Notes under the pieces: model-generated
The model's input: only the letters and a program-made list of their open reading frames with translations
What the model was told of the DNA's origin: nothing
The model's database searches: none
Translations under genes and position numbers: made by a program
Shown here: piece after piece, positions 9,634-20,512 of the stretch
How the letters are laid out: every line of letters begins with the position of its first letter
How positions within the stretch are numbered: position 1 is the first letter of the stretch
Origin: Opitutia bacterium ISCC 52
Lineage (GTDB): Bacteria > Verrucomicrobiota > Verrucomicrobiia > Opitutales > UBA2995
Direction: 5' to 3'
DNA length: 64,000 nucleotides
NCBI GenBank assembly: GCA_014529675.2
Contig: CP076040.1
Span: forward strand, 4,491,501 to 4,555,500

Positions 9634-10515
9634 ATGACACTTATGAGACTTTATCCGCACCTTACCACCCAAAGACTCCTTCAAACTGGAGCCATCCTAG
9701 GAGCCTTTTCACTGGCCACGACCAACGTTCAGGCCGCAGTGAGCCCAAAGGCAACTGAGATCACCAGTTTGTTTGGACTCCCGATCACCAACGCGATGAT
9801 TACCAGCTGGGTTTTATCCGTGCTGTTTATTCTCGTTATCCGAGCTATGGTGAAAAAGCCTCAACTGATTCCCACGAAAGGACAGTATGTGGTAGAGACC
9901 TTAGTGGAAGGAGTACAAGGGCTCATTGAACCCATCGTCGGCAAACACCTCGTAAAACCTACCTTTCCACTGCTCGTGGGTTTTTTCACATTTATTCTGC
10001 TGCACAACTGGAGTGGGTTACTTCCGGGAGTCGGTACGATCGGCACGGTAGCAGACGACGGCCACTTCAACTATTTCATTCGACCCGCGAACGCGGATCT
10101 CAATATGACCCTGGCACTCGCCCTGGTTCACTTTGCCGCCTGGATCTATTTTGTCATGCGCTATGCCGGCCCGAAGGTGCTAATCTTCGACTTGTTCGGC
10201 AACAAGGCTGAACGCAAGGAGACACCCACCATCTTATTCTACTTTCTGACACTCGTGTTCCTGATGGTCGGAGTGATCGAAGTCATCTCCATTGTATTCA
10301 GAAACGTGTCTCTTCCCTTCCGTTTGTTCGGAAATGTATTTGGGGGAGAAAACTTGCTGCACAGCATGACCGGACTGGTTGGCTGGGTCGTTCCCGTACC
10401 TTTCTATTTCCTGGAGCTCCTGATCGGTTTTGTCCAGGCACTCGTTTTCACACTACTCGTGTCCGTCTATATTGGATTGATCTGCAACCATGATTCGGAG
10501 GAACACGCTCATTAA
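9634..10515 (+). CDS. atpB: F1Fo ATP synthase subunit a
   Basis: Membrane subunit that forms the proton half-channels against the c ring. The family core is present, including LPFRLFGNVFGGE with the essential arginine, and the last helices FYFLELLIGFVQALVFTLL. An unusual N-terminal extension of about 35 residues looks like a cleavable signal peptide (hydrophobic stretch ending VQA). The start could also be the ATG at 9643. It is the first gene of a canonical atpBEFHAGDC operon. Confidence 0.96.
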   Translation: MTLMRLYPHLTTQRLLQTGAILGAFSLATTNVQAAVSPKATEITSLFGLPITNAMITSWVLSVLFILVIRAMVKKPQLIPTKGQYVVETLVEGVQGLIEPIVGKHLVKPTFPLLVGFFTFILLHNWSGLLPGVGTIGTVADDGHFNYFIRPANADLNMTLALALVHFAAWIYFVMRYAGPKVLIFDLFGNKAERKETPTILFYFLTLVFLMVGVIEVISIVFRNVSLPFRLFGNVFGGENLLHSMTGLVGWVVPVPFYFLELLIGFVQALVFTLLVSVYIGLICNHDSEEHAH

Positions 10516-10604
10516 ATTCTAAACCCTTTCTTGGTCTTACCAGCCAGTCGCAAGACGCCGATGTTGGGAGCCACGAACACAGTTAAAAACAAATCCAAAG
10601 AAAT

Positions 10605-10808
10605 ATGATCGAAGTAATCGCTGAAATAACAGGAAGTATTCAAGGAGCCCTGGGATGCCTAGGTGCAGCAATCGGGGTAGGCCTCGTAGGTGCAAAAGCA
10701 GCTGAGAGCGTTGGGCGCAATCCTGGCGCATCCGGTAAAATTCTGGTTCAGGCCATTATCGGTATGGCTCTCGCAGAAGCGGTAGCCTTCTACGCTATCT
10801 TCCTATAA
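10605..10808 (+). CDS. atpE: F1Fo ATP synthase subunit c
   Basis: Proteolipid forming the rotor ring. It has two hydrophobic helices: the first with the glycine-rich packing motif GAAIGVGLVG, the polar loop RNPGA, and the second carrying ion-binding E58 in MALAEAVAFYAIF. The residues after the glutamate do not match the EST-type sodium motif, so proton coupling is more likely. 67 residues is short but complete. A strong hairpin lies just after the stop, before atpF. Confidence 0.96.
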   Translation: MIEVIAEITGSIQGALGCLGAAIGVGLVGAKAAESVGRNPGASGKILVQAIIGMALAEAVAFYAIFL

Positions 10809-10820
10809 TAAACTCTTTAG

Positions 10821-10846
10821 AGGTGTGGCTCCTCTGAGCCACACCT
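10821..10846 (+). promoter_or_regulatory. Intra-operon stem-loop between atpE and atpF
   Basis: A perfect 11-bp inverted repeat (AGGTGTGGCTC / GAGCCACACCT) with a four-base loop CTCT fills the atpE-atpF gap. No run of T follows, so it is not a classical terminator. It could slow transcription or protect the 3' end of the atpBE message, favouring the many copies of subunit c that are needed. Confidence 0.7.
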
Positions 10847-10856
10847 TATCCTGAAA

Positions 10857-11426
10857 ATGTTGGACAACCTTTTATATATAGCTGCAACAGAGGCCTCCAC
10901 CGGAGGCGAATCGGGCATCGTCGTACTGTTCGACAAATTCGGGCTCGACGCCAGGTTCCTCATCGCCCAGATCATCAACTTCGTCATCGTTGCAGCGATC
11001 CTTTATAAATTTGCCTTCAAGCCTGTCTTGGCGACCATCGAGGAGCGTCAGAAGACCATCGCAGACGGGCTAGAATTTTCCGAAGAAGCCAAAGCGAAAC
11101 TGGCAGACTCCGAGCAGCAACACGCAGCAACACTACAAAAAGCTCAGCAAGAAGCCCAGGCGATCCTCGCTGAAGCTCGCAACAATGCAAAGGCGCTAAC
11201 CGACAAGCAGGCTGAAGAAACATCAGCTCGTACTGAGGAGATGATCAACAAGGCCAAGCAGGCCATCGACCTCGAGCGCAAGAAAATGCTCACCGAGGTT
11301 CGCGAAGAAGTCACCCGCCTGGTAGTGGATACAACTTCAAAAATCCTCAGTAAGGAACTTTCAGAGGATGAAAAATCGCGTTTCAGCAAATCAGCAACTG
11401 AAGAGCTCACAAGCGTAGGTTCATAA
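10857..11426 (+). CDS. atpF: F1Fo ATP synthase subunit b
   Basis: Peripheral-stalk subunit. One N-terminal membrane helix (about residues 34-54, FLIAQIINFVIVAAILYKF) is followed by a long, charged, alanine-rich coiled coil to the C terminus, as in all b subunits. The 189-residue length is within range. There is a single b gene and no b' paralogue. The stop is followed one base later by the GTG start of atpH. Confidence 0.95.
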   Translation: MLDNLLYIAATEASTGGESGIVVLFDKFGLDARFLIAQIINFVIVAAILYKFAFKPVLATIEERQKTIADGLEFSEEAKAKLADSEQQHAATLQKAQQEAQAILAEARNNAKALTDKQAEETSARTEEMINKAKQAIDLERKKMLTEVREEVTRLVVDTTSKILSKELSEDEKSRFSKSATEELTSVGS

Positions 11427-11427
11427 A

Positions 11428-11823
11428 GTGGATAAAGACGCATCACTCAAACAGTTTGCCAAGAAGCTTGCAGAGTTGTCTCAAGACAACGGTCTCGTTT
11501 CATCTGAGAAGGTGGCCGCAGTACTCGAAGCGCTGCGAAACAAACCACCACGCAAACCAAAAACAGTTCTCAAGCACTACCTCTTTTATATAAAGCAGGC
11601 CGCAAACCGTAGTAATGCGGTTATTGAGTATGCAGGACAAATCAACGAGGCAGGCATTGCATCCATCCAACAGCACCTTTCCCAGAATTATAATCGCACC
11701 ATCACTACTAGCACAGTAGAAAACGCAGACCTCATCGCAGGTTTCCGAATTTCCATCGGAGACGATATCTTCGATGCCTCTGTGGCTGGTCGCCTCGACA
11801 ACCTCGCACAATCAGTACGATAA
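11428..11823 (+). CDS. atpH: F1Fo ATP synthase subunit delta, short form
   Basis: Peripheral-stalk subunit linking b to the top of F1. It starts at GTG one base after atpF. The C-terminal half carries the family signature DLIAGFRISIGDDIFDASVAGRLDNL. At 131 residues it is much shorter than the usual roughly 180, and the missing part is most of the N-terminal helical bundle that normally contacts the alpha subunits. The gene lies in its normal place and the frame is clean, so it is probably a compact functional form and not a broken gene. No extra upstream start in frame can extend it, because atpF occupies that sequence. Confidence 0.9.
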   Translation: MDKDASLKQFAKKLAELSQDNGLVSSEKVAAVLEALRNKPPRKPKTVLKHYLFYIKQAANRSNAVIEYAGQINEAGIASIQQHLSQNYNRTITTSTVENADLIAGFRISIGDDIFDASVAGRLDNLAQSVR

Positions 11824-11838
11824 CATTTTAGAAGACCC

Positions 11839-13383
11839 ATGAGCTCGATAATAGAACAAATCGAACAGGAGATCGCCAAACTCGAAACGGCGACCATTAA
11901 AAAGAACACCGGAAATATCGTCATGGTAGGGGACGGTGTTGCAAAAGTAGATGGCCTTTCCGAGGTCATGTACAACGAGATGATTGAGTTTCCCGGTGGC
12001 CTGACCGGAATCGCGCTTAACCTCGAAGAAGAGGAAGTCGGTTGCGTGGTTCTCGGAGACACCAGTCACTTGAAAGAGGGAGACGAGGTAAACACTACCG
12101 GACGACTACTCTCGGTGCCAGTCGGTAAAGGATTACTCGGACGTGTCGTTGACGCACTGGGTGAGCCCGTGGACGGCAAAGGCCCCATCGAAGCGACTGA
12201 ATTTAATCCTCTCGAAAAAATTGCTCCCGGTATTCTACCACGTCAATCGGTAGACCAACCGCTTCAAACAGGAATCATGCCTATCGATGCGATGATTCCT
12301 ATCGGCCGTGGTCAACGTGAGCTTATCATTGGTGACCGCCAAACGGGTAAGACAACGATCGCTATTGATACCATTATCAATCAGTCGAAGATCAACAACC
12401 AGCACAAGAATGAGGACGGCACCTTCCCAGAAGACTTCCGCCCCGTTTATAGCATCTATGTTGCGGTTGGTCAGAAGAATTCAAATATCGCGCGGACCAT
12501 CGGTGTCTTGGAAAAAGCAGGCGCGATGGAGTATACCATCCTGGTAACAGCACCTGCAGCCGATAATCCCGCCAACCAATACCTGGCTCCTTACGGTGGA
12601 ACCGCTATGGGCGAGTGGTTCATGCAAAACGGCATGGATGCGTTGATCATATATGATGATCTTTCCAAACAAGCCGTTGCATACCGCCAAATCTCCTTGG
12701 TTCTAAAACGTCCTTCTGGTCGTGAAGCATATCCCGGTGATGTTTTCTACCTTCACTCACGTTTGCTCGAGCGTTCTGCTCGTTTGAACAAAGAGAACGG
12801 AGGAGGATCACTTACAGCATTGCCCATTATTGAGACCCAGGCCGGTGACGTATCTGCCTACATTCCGACCAACGTGATTTCTATCACCGACGGACAGATC
12901 TTCCTGGAAACCGATTTATTCAACCAAGGTATCCGTCCTGCGATTTCGGTAGGACTATCCGTTTCCCGAGTAGGATCAGCAGCCCAGATTAAAGCGATTA
13001 AGCAAGTAGCGGGCTCCGTGAAACTTGAGCTAGCACAGTTCCGCGAACTCCAGGCCTTCGCCCAGTTTGGATCTGATCTCGACGCCAAGACCAAAGCACA
13101 GCTCGATCGCGGTTCTCGCATTGTGGAACTCTTCAAGCAACCTGCCTTCTCTCCGAAAACAGCAGAAGTCCAAGTAGCTCTCATGTGGGCCGTGCAAAAC
13201 GGTTACGTAGACACAATCGAAGTAGCTAACGTTCAAACAGCTATGGATGATCTGGAAGAAAACCTTACATCAGCAAAGGCAGATCTGCTCGCAAGCATCC
13301 GCCGTGAAAAGAAACTCTCAGACGAATTGACCGCTGAACTGAAATCAGCAATCGAGTCCTGGCAAGCTGGATACGCTAGCTAA
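11839..13383 (+). CDS. atpA: F1Fo ATP synthase subunit alpha
   Basis: Non-catalytic nucleotide-binding subunit of F1. Walker A is GDRQTGKTT (near residue 170), and the signature [17 protein letters not shown] is present. At 514 residues it is full length and ends with a normal C-terminal helical domain. It contains an insertion [17 protein letters not shown] after the P-loop helix, a region that varies among phyla. It lies between atpH and atpG in canonical order. Confidence 0.98.
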   Translation: MSSIIEQIEQEIAKLETATIKKNTGNIVMVGDGVAKVDGLSEVMYNEMIEFPGGLTGIALNLEEEEVGCVVLGDTSHLKEGDEVNTTGRLLSVPVGKGLLGRVVDALGEPVDGKGPIEATEFNPLEKIAPGILPRQSVDQPLQTGIMPIDAMIPIGRGQRELIIGDRQTGKTTIAIDTIINQSKINNQHKNEDGTFPEDFRPVYSIYVAVGQKNSNIARTIGVLEKAGAMEYTILVTAPAADNPANQYLAPYGGTAMGEWFMQNGMDALIIYDDLSKQAVAYRQISLVLKRPSGREAYPGDVFYLHSRLLERSARLNKENGGGSLTALPIIETQAGDVSAYIPTNVISITDGQIFLETDLFNQGIRPAISVGLSVSRVGSAAQIKAIKQVAGSVKLELAQFRELQAFAQFGSDLDAKTKAQLDRGSRIVELFKQPAFSPKTAEVQVALMWAVQNGYVDTIEVANVQTAMDDLEENLTSAKADLLASIRREKKLSDELTAELKSAIESWQAGYAS

Positions 13384-13391
13384 GCTTCCAA

Positions 13392-14255
13392 ATGGCTAAT
13401 TTACGCGACATCAGACGCCGAATAAAATCGGTCAAAAACACCTCCCAGATTACTCGGGCGATGCAGCTGGTGGCGGCTTCAAAAATGAAGCGCGCTCAAG
13501 ACGCTGCCTTAGCAGGTCGTCCCTACGCACAGCTTCTTGCCAGAATCATGGGGCCAGTCGCAAATGGCGTATTGGGATTCACGCATCCATTTCTTGAAGA
13601 ACGTGAAGTGAAAAGTCGCGGGATAATACTCGTCAGCACAGACAAAGGCCTCTGTGGTGGTCTGAACGCCAATCTCTTCCGCGAAATCCCAGAAAAGTCT
13701 GAGTCGATTAAGTATATCACCGTAGGACGTAAAGCTGCACAATTTATTAGCCGATCCGGACGTGAGTTGATCGCCGACTTCTCCGTATCTGACAATACCA
13801 CCTTCCCAGAAGTTAAATCGGTCATTGAATTTGCGATATCATCCTTCATGGATGACACCATTGATACACTGGAAGTACTATACTCCGGTTTCGTCAATAC
13901 GCTCAAACAAGACCCACGTCTGGTACCACTATTACCACTCACAAGCATCGAGGACGCATTAAAGTCCTTGGGAATAGAAGAAGAGACCCAGGACGATCGG
14001 GAACTGAATTTCGAACCCGGCGTAGAAAAGATTCTTACCGCCTTACTACCTCTGTTTGTACGCCGGGAGTTCTTCAACATGGTTCGGGGAGCGAAAGCCT
14101 CTGAACATAGTGCCCGTATGGTGGCGATGAAATCTGCCACCGATAACGCCAACAATTTGGTGGATAGCTTAACACTTGATTACAACAAGGCACGTCAAGC
14201 AGCTATCACCCAGGAAATTCTAGAAATCGCAGCCGCAACCGCATCCAACGGATAA
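13392..14255 (+). CDS. atpG: F1Fo ATP synthase subunit gamma
   Basis: Central rotor shaft. The N-terminal helix is LRDIRRRIKSVKNTSQITRAMQLVAASKM and the C-terminal helix has ARMVAMKSATDNA and YNKARQAAITQEILEI, the two conserved coiled-coil strands of gamma. STDKGLCGGLN is present in the Rossmann-like domain. 287 residues is normal. A long minus-strand ORF antisense to it (13523-14155) has no family features. Confidence 0.97.
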   Translation: MANLRDIRRRIKSVKNTSQITRAMQLVAASKMKRAQDAALAGRPYAQLLARIMGPVANGVLGFTHPFLEEREVKSRGIILVSTDKGLCGGLNANLFREIPEKSESIKYITVGRKAAQFISRSGRELIADFSVSDNTTFPEVKSVIEFAISSFMDDTIDTLEVLYSGFVNTLKQDPRLVPLLPLTSIEDALKSLGIEEETQDDRELNFEPGVEKILTALLPLFVRREFFNMVRGAKASEHSARMVAMKSATDNANNLVDSLTLDYNKARQAAITQEILEIAAATASNG

Positions 14256-14264
14256 AACATTTAA

Positions 14265-15701
<1,437 letters not shown>

Positions 15702-15703
15702 TC

Positions 15704-16117
15704 ATGTCCATCAAACTCGAGATCGTAACACCCGTAGAAAAAGTCTACAGTGAGACTGTAGACTCTGTGGTGTTGCCCACATCCTCAGGTGAAGTAGGTA
15801 TTCTTCCGGGTCACATCCCGCTGATTACTGAAATCCTGGCAGGTGAATTGGCAGTCACCAAAGAAGGTGCTTTAGACTTGCTCGCTGTGGATAATGGTTT
15901 TGCCGAAGTCATCGGAGACACGGTCTCTGTTCTAACGGAAGCAGCAGTAGATATCGAGGACATCGACCTTGCATCTGTCGAAGAAGCAAAACGCCGCGCA
16001 GAAGAGGCTCTTAAAGAAGCTGAGGGACAGGATTTGGATCCAGACGAGATCCTTGCTCTGGAAGCGAAGGTGCGTTTCGCACTGGTTCAGCAGCTAGCTA
16101 AAAACAAAGGCAAGTAG
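15704..16117 (+). CDS. atpC: F1Fo ATP synthase subunit epsilon
   Basis: Rotor-stalk subunit that couples gamma to the c ring and can inhibit ATP hydrolysis. The N-terminal beta-sandwich (IVTPVEKVYSETVDSVVLPTSSGEVGILPGHIPLI) is typical. The C-terminal helical hairpin is present and acidic. It is the last gene of the operon, and an inverted repeat lies 28 bases after the stop. Confidence 0.95.
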   Translation: MSIKLEIVTPVEKVYSETVDSVVLPTSSGEVGILPGHIPLITEILAGELAVTKEGALDLLAVDNGFAEVIGDTVSVLTEAAVDIEDIDLASVEEAKRRAEEALKEAEGQDLDPDEILALEAKVRFALVQQLAKNKGK

Positions 16118-16144
16118 AACTAACTACCCTTTGTTATCTTGTGA

Positions 16145-16165
16145 GAAAAGGATCATATCCTTTTC
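16145..16165. terminator. Inverted repeat between convergent atpC and folE2, possible bidirectional terminator
   Basis: A perfect 9-bp stem GAAAAGGAT / ATCCTTTTC with a three-base loop lies between two convergent genes. The T-rich arm is inside the stem and there is no long T run after it, so termination activity is plausible but not certain. Confidence 0.45.
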
Positions 16166-16178
16166 CAAAGAATTATTT

Positions 16179-17135
16179 CTAGCAGATAAGATTCCGAAAG
16201 TCTTCGAAATCGCCGCGGAACCCATTGGGAATTCCCTTGGTTATTACGGCGACTGCATCGTGTGAATGCAGGGATTCAAGGTGTGCAATCGATACCTGAA
16301 AATCGACAATCTCTTCCACCGTATCGAGTCCTTCATAGACGAGTCGTGCGGCATCTTCTACAAATTTTATGTAGGCACCGTTGAGCTCTGCAAAAGCCTG
16401 CTCATCTTCTCGACGCACCATAACTTGCGTCTCGGTCTTCAGGGCATTTGCACAATGCGAAACCAAATCTTCGATAGGGAGATCCACACCCTCAGCAAGC
16501 TCAGCCAATATGCGAGCCTTGCTTCTTTGGGAATGAGGAATTCCGTAAGTGCCTCGCTCTTCACGAGCATGCTCTGAAAGCATATCTGAACAGGGACAAG
16601 CGGAGGAATAAACGAAGTCTACTTGTAGGTTTCGATGAAAGTGACCGTCAGCACTCATCACTCCTTCCATCATTACCTGGTAATACTGAAATCCAGCCAG
16701 CTCACTTCGTAAACTGGTTTGAGAGATGGGGTAGTTGAAAAACAGTTTTAACCGAGCATCCTGGCTGCTCAGACGATCCAGATAGGTACGAAGGATCTTC
16801 TCAATTTCATTCCAACTGAACACGTCGTCTTTGAACTCATAAAAGACTCGGAGAATACGGGACATATTAATACCCTTATTGTCCTTAGCCAAAGAAACGG
16901 TGCCCGTGACACTCGTTTCCAAATTTATCACTCCGCCATCCTTGGTTCTAAAATTCAGCGGCAATTTAAAGTTGGATATACCAACCTGGTTGATCGCCAC
17001 CTTTGCACCCGAGATATAATCAGAGTGGGCATTCTGTATATCCGGCAAAGATTCCCGGTACTCCTCACTCGACTGAAACGTTTCGTCATAGTCACGACTT
17101 GGTTTCGAGTGGGAATCTGGAAAAGGATTACTCAT
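16179..17135 (-). CDS. folE2: GTP cyclohydrolase FolE2 (type IB)
   Basis: Converts GTP to 7,8-dihydroneopterin triphosphate, the first step of folate (and possibly queuosine) synthesis, using the zinc-independent type IB enzyme. Family signatures are NKGINMSR, the active-site cysteine segment SACPCS, and GIPHSQRS. At 318 residues it is complete, with a polar N-terminal leader of about 40 residues. It stands alone between the atp operon and a glycosyltransferase. No canonical FolE was seen in the window. Confidence 0.93.
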   Translation of the reverse strand: MSNPFPDSHSKPSRDYDETFQSSEEYRESLPDIQNAHSDYISGAKVAINQVGISNFKLPLNFRTKDGGVINLETSVTGTVSLAKDNKGINMSRILRVFYEFKDDVFSWNEIEKILRTYLDRLSSQDARLKLFFNYPISQTSLRSELAGFQYYQVMMEGVMSADGHFHRNLQVDFVYSSACPCSDMLSEHAREERGTYGIPHSQRSKARILAELAEGVDLPIEDLVSHCANALKTETQVMVRREDEQAFAELNGAYIKFVEDAARLVYEGLDTVEEIVDFQVSIAHLESLHSHDAVAVITKGIPNGFRGDFEDFRNLIC

Positions 17136-17393
17136 AAATGTCTTAGGCTTTACTGGGCTTGGTCGAAAATTAGCCGGAAACCTTGCGAGTTAAAACCAGT
17201 TAGGTCAATGGATTTACTTCAATCCCAATATCATCAAATCGTTGCCACAAGATCTTCGTTTCAATCATCCAAGTCTTAATAATCGAGGACGAAACTCTAG
17301 GTTCATTAGATGAGTATATATAAAGTAAGAAAATTTTATTAATTGAAGAGGGACCGCATTCTCTATTCGACAAACGAGAGCACAATGCAATAA

Positions 17394-18410
17394 ATGATGG
17401 GTAATCAAAGGGTGCCCAAGCCTCTAAAACTCCATTTTATTAACGTCGACCCAAATATTGAGGATGAAAAGGATTACTATATCCAATCGGTTGGCTCTCA
17501 ATCAGAGTACCTAGTTGCTTGCGACGATCCAGAAGAAGCAGACTGGATTTTGATTACAGACTTTTCGGAGCCCTATCAATTTGGCCTAGTTCATAAACTA
17601 AAAGTGGTATCTGAATATCCCGAAAAGTCTATCATCGTCACCGAATGTGACCAACCCATCGAGATTTTGCCTGGCCTCTATTCAAGTGGGCTTAGTTCAT
17701 GCAGAATCGGCCGTTTTATTGATGGTTGGCATTATCCTTGGTTAAATCGACGATTTCCCAATCAACAGATTCAAATCTCCAATGATGAAGCCATTTCCCA
17801 GAAAGACTTTCTTGCCACGTTTCTGGGATACCCATCTCACATCATCCGTCTTCGCCTTGTAAAATTGTTCGGGAGTTATCCCAATATGGATATTACAGTT
17901 ACAAAGGACTATCATCACTTTGAAGAGAACGACGATCTGGATTCCGAAACCGCCCAAAAGCGATATGTGAACATGATTCGAAAGAGTCACTTTAGCATCT
18001 GCCCCAGGGGACGTGGTCCTTCATCTATGCGATTGTTTGATTCGATGCGTTTTGGAGTAGCTCCAGTCATCATTTCCGATGAGTGGGTCAAACCTTCTTT
18101 CGTGGACTGGGACTCTTGCTCCTTACGCATTAAAGAGAAGCGTCTATCTGAACTTCACCATATATTGGAGGAGCATAAAGAAGACAGTTTGGAAATGGGC
18201 CGAAACGCTCGAACCATTTACGAAAACTATTTCGCCGATGAGTGTCTTCCAAAGACTTTAAGAAGTGCGTTGGACCAAATGACCTTGTCACTGACCACGC
18301 CGCCGAATGTGTCTCCACTTATCATACTCATTACCAGGCTAAATAGGCTGGTATCCTTTAAAACGGCCTTCTACAAAGCGGTTCTCTACAATCGGATCAA
18401 CAGGATCTAA
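17394..18410 (+). CDS. Exostosin-type (GT47-like) glycosyltransferase
   Basis: Probable cytoplasmic sugar transferase for a surface glycan. The exostosin-domain signature is clear: KSHFSICPRGRGPSSMRLFDS followed by RFGVAPVIISDEW (residues about 200-235). No signal peptide or confident membrane helix is seen. The donor and acceptor are unknown. The second ATG (17397) is an equally good start. It is transcribed away from folE2, and 258 bases of A/T-rich DNA between them probably hold both promoters. Confidence 0.8.
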   Translation: MMGNQRVPKPLKLHFINVDPNIEDEKDYYIQSVGSQSEYLVACDDPEEADWILITDFSEPYQFGLVHKLKVVSEYPEKSIIVTECDQPIEILPGLYSSGLSSCRIGRFIDGWHYPWLNRRFPNQQIQISNDEAISQKDFLATFLGYPSHIIRLRLVKLFGSYPNMDITVTKDYHHFEENDDLDSETAQKRYVNMIRKSHFSICPRGRGPSSMRLFDSMRFGVAPVIISDEWVKPSFVDWDSCSLRIKEKRLSELHHILEEHKEDSLEMGRNARTIYENYFADECLPKTLRSALDQMTLSLTTPPNVSPLIILITRLNRLVSFKTAFYKAVLYNRINRI

Positions 18411-18439
18411 AACCGATTGTATTCTTTCATCTCATAGAA

Positions 18440-18516
18440 TGGTGGGCCCTCTCGGACTTGAACCGAGGACCAAACGATTATGAGTCGTTTGCTCTAACCA
18501 ACTGAGCTAAAGGCCC
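18440..18516 (-). tRNA. tRNA with anticodon CAT (Met elongator or Ile2)
   Basis: The minus strand folds as a complete cloverleaf: a seven-pair acceptor stem GGGCCTT/AGGGCCC (one G-T pair), D arm AGCTCAGTTGGTTAGAGC, anticodon stem AACGA/TCGTT with loop CTCATAA, T arm CTCGG-TTCAAGT-CCGAG, discriminator A and an encoded CCA. CAT reads ATG, unless the C is changed to lysidine by TilS, which would make it tRNA-Ile. The C4-G69 and C5-G68 pairs are those favoured by E. coli TilS for Ile2, so the identity is left open. It is not an initiator: it lacks the GGG/CCC anticodon-stem pairs. Confidence 0.95.
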
Positions 18517-18686
18517 AAAAAAGAGCGAGCATTGGAACGAATGCAGTATCGCTAGTCAATCCTACGCTGTCTAATATTTGGGTATAAGAAAACTCTGGTG
18601 GTACTCAGTGAAATTTATCAATATTGGGGTTGTTCGAGGATCACTCCTTAAAGCCTGATGAATGGTGGAAGGAAGCGATACAGCGT

Positions 18687-20501
18687 ATGGAGACTTTGAA
18701 TAAAGAGGCTATAGAGCTGCTCATTGTAGGGCTGGTTTTATTGGGCGTTTTTATCGCCTTTATGAAGGATTGGGCGACTCCCGATATTATAGCGATGTCC
18801 GGTTTATTCGCTGTAGTTGTGACGGGCATATTGGGTCCAACTGACATGCTGAAGGTATTCAGTAATCCGGCTCCTCTGACCATAGGAGCGATGTTTGTTC
18901 TGAGTAGCGCTCTGGAGAAAACCGGAGTAATCGATCAGCTAGGCCAGGTGTTTATCAAGTTAGCCGGTCAGAACGAGATTCGAGCCCTTATTGTTTTAAT
19001 GATCATGGCAGCGGGTCTGTCAGCATTCGTAAACAACACCCCCGTGGTGGTTATTTTCCTGCCCCTCATTATCGGACTCGCTAGAACCACGGACCTCAAA
19101 GCCTCTCGTCTCCTCATTCCATTGTCATTCGCAGGTATACTTGGAGGAACCTGCACGTTGATTGGCTCTTCTACGAATTTGCTAATAGACGGTATGACTC
19201 AGCAATTTGGAATGGCCCCATTCGGCTTGTTCGAATTCAGCAAACTAGGCATTCTTTATGCCTTCGCGGGTTTGTTATACTTGCTCCTGGTGGGAAGACA
19301 CCTGCTTCCAAAACGCGAAACATTGGCGTCCATTCTGGATTTGAGCGAATCCCGGGAGTACTTATTGGCAGCGGTAATTGGCGAAGATTCAGTCCTCATT
19401 GGCAAAATGGTCCCTGATACCTCACTGGCCAAGATGAAGGAAGTCCGCATCATTGAGATTCAACGAAAAGGGGAACGTCTCATGGAAGGTCTGGACAAAT
19501 TAGATCTAGCGAAAGGGGATCGGCTGCTTCTAAAAGTTCATTCTTCCCACGTGCAAAATTTGAAAGAGCTCAAAGGGATTGAATTTCCAGCGAATGATGA
19601 GGCCGACCTTGGATTGGTGAACCTCGAACTCCGCGAAGCTCGGATACTAGAAGGGATTATTGGACCTCACTCCTCCATGATTGGAAAATCAATCTCTCAA
19701 ATGAATTTCCGCCAAAAGTACGGCGCCATCATACTTGCCGTTCATCGCCAAGGAGAAAACCTGCAGGCCAATTTTCAAAAGCTCAAACTCGCGTTTGGTG
19801 ACACCCTTTTAGTTGAAGGGCCAGCGGAGGGAATTAATCGCCTGTAGGAAGAAAAGGATTTCGTCAGTTTGACCGAATCGAAACAGAGGAAGTTTCGCCA
19901 GAGACGTGCCCCCATTGCCATTGCTGTTCTTGTGTTGGTTGTAGTAATGGCAGCATTCAAAGTAATGCCAATTGCAGCACTGGCATTACTTGCCGCCGTC
20001 TTAGTAATAATGTGCGGATGCCTATCACCTGAAGATGCTTACCAAGCAATCGATTGGAAAATTCTGTTTCTTATATTTGGGATGTTAGCTATTGGGTTTG
20101 CCGTTGAGGAGACGGGCGGCGCGAAGCTGATTGCTGAAGGTGTCCTCAATGTAGTAGGGGACTTACATCCAATGGTCATAATATCCATAATTTATCTAAT
20201 GACGGTAATTATCACAGAGTTAATATCCAACAACGCCACCGCCGTCCTGCTAACTCCATTGGTTGTGCAGATGGCAAATCAAATGGACTTGGATGCCAAG
20301 CCTTTGGTTGTTGCCGTCATGTTTGGAGCAAGTGCCTGTTTTGCTACGCCAATCGGTTATCAAACGAACACTTACGTCTACGGCGCTGGAGGCTACAAAT
20401 TCAGTGACTTCCCGAAGGTGGGCCTATTGCTGAACGTGATTCTTTGGATGGTTGCCACCTTGGCTATCCCATGGTTGTTTCCTTTTGGAAGCCCAAGCTA
20501 A
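18687..20501 (+). pseudogene. SLC13/DASS-type anion transporter with RCK_C (TrkA-C) domains, interrupted by an in-frame TAG
   Basis: One continuous reading frame encodes an SLC13-like sodium/anion symporter: an N-terminal membrane half with SAFVNNTPVVVIFLP and GGTCTLIGSSTNLL, two cytosolic TrkA-C-like domains (about residues 215-380), then the second membrane half with ELISNNATAVLLTP and FATPIGYQTNTYVYG. A single TAG at 19845-19847 splits it in the linker after the second TrkA-C domain; both sides stay in the same frame and every expected segment is present. One base change (for example CAG to TAG) would explain it. The ATG at 18687 is chosen as start; a TTG at 18624 is in frame. This is a recent nonsense mutation, a sequencing error or a readthrough case. 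Confidence 0.85.
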
Positions 20502-20512
20502 ATAGGGAGTGC

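Noticed and set aside
13523-14155. 210-codon minus-strand ORF antisense to atpG
   Set aside because: Low-complexity Ser/Arg-rich translation, no family features, fully inside a well-supported gene.
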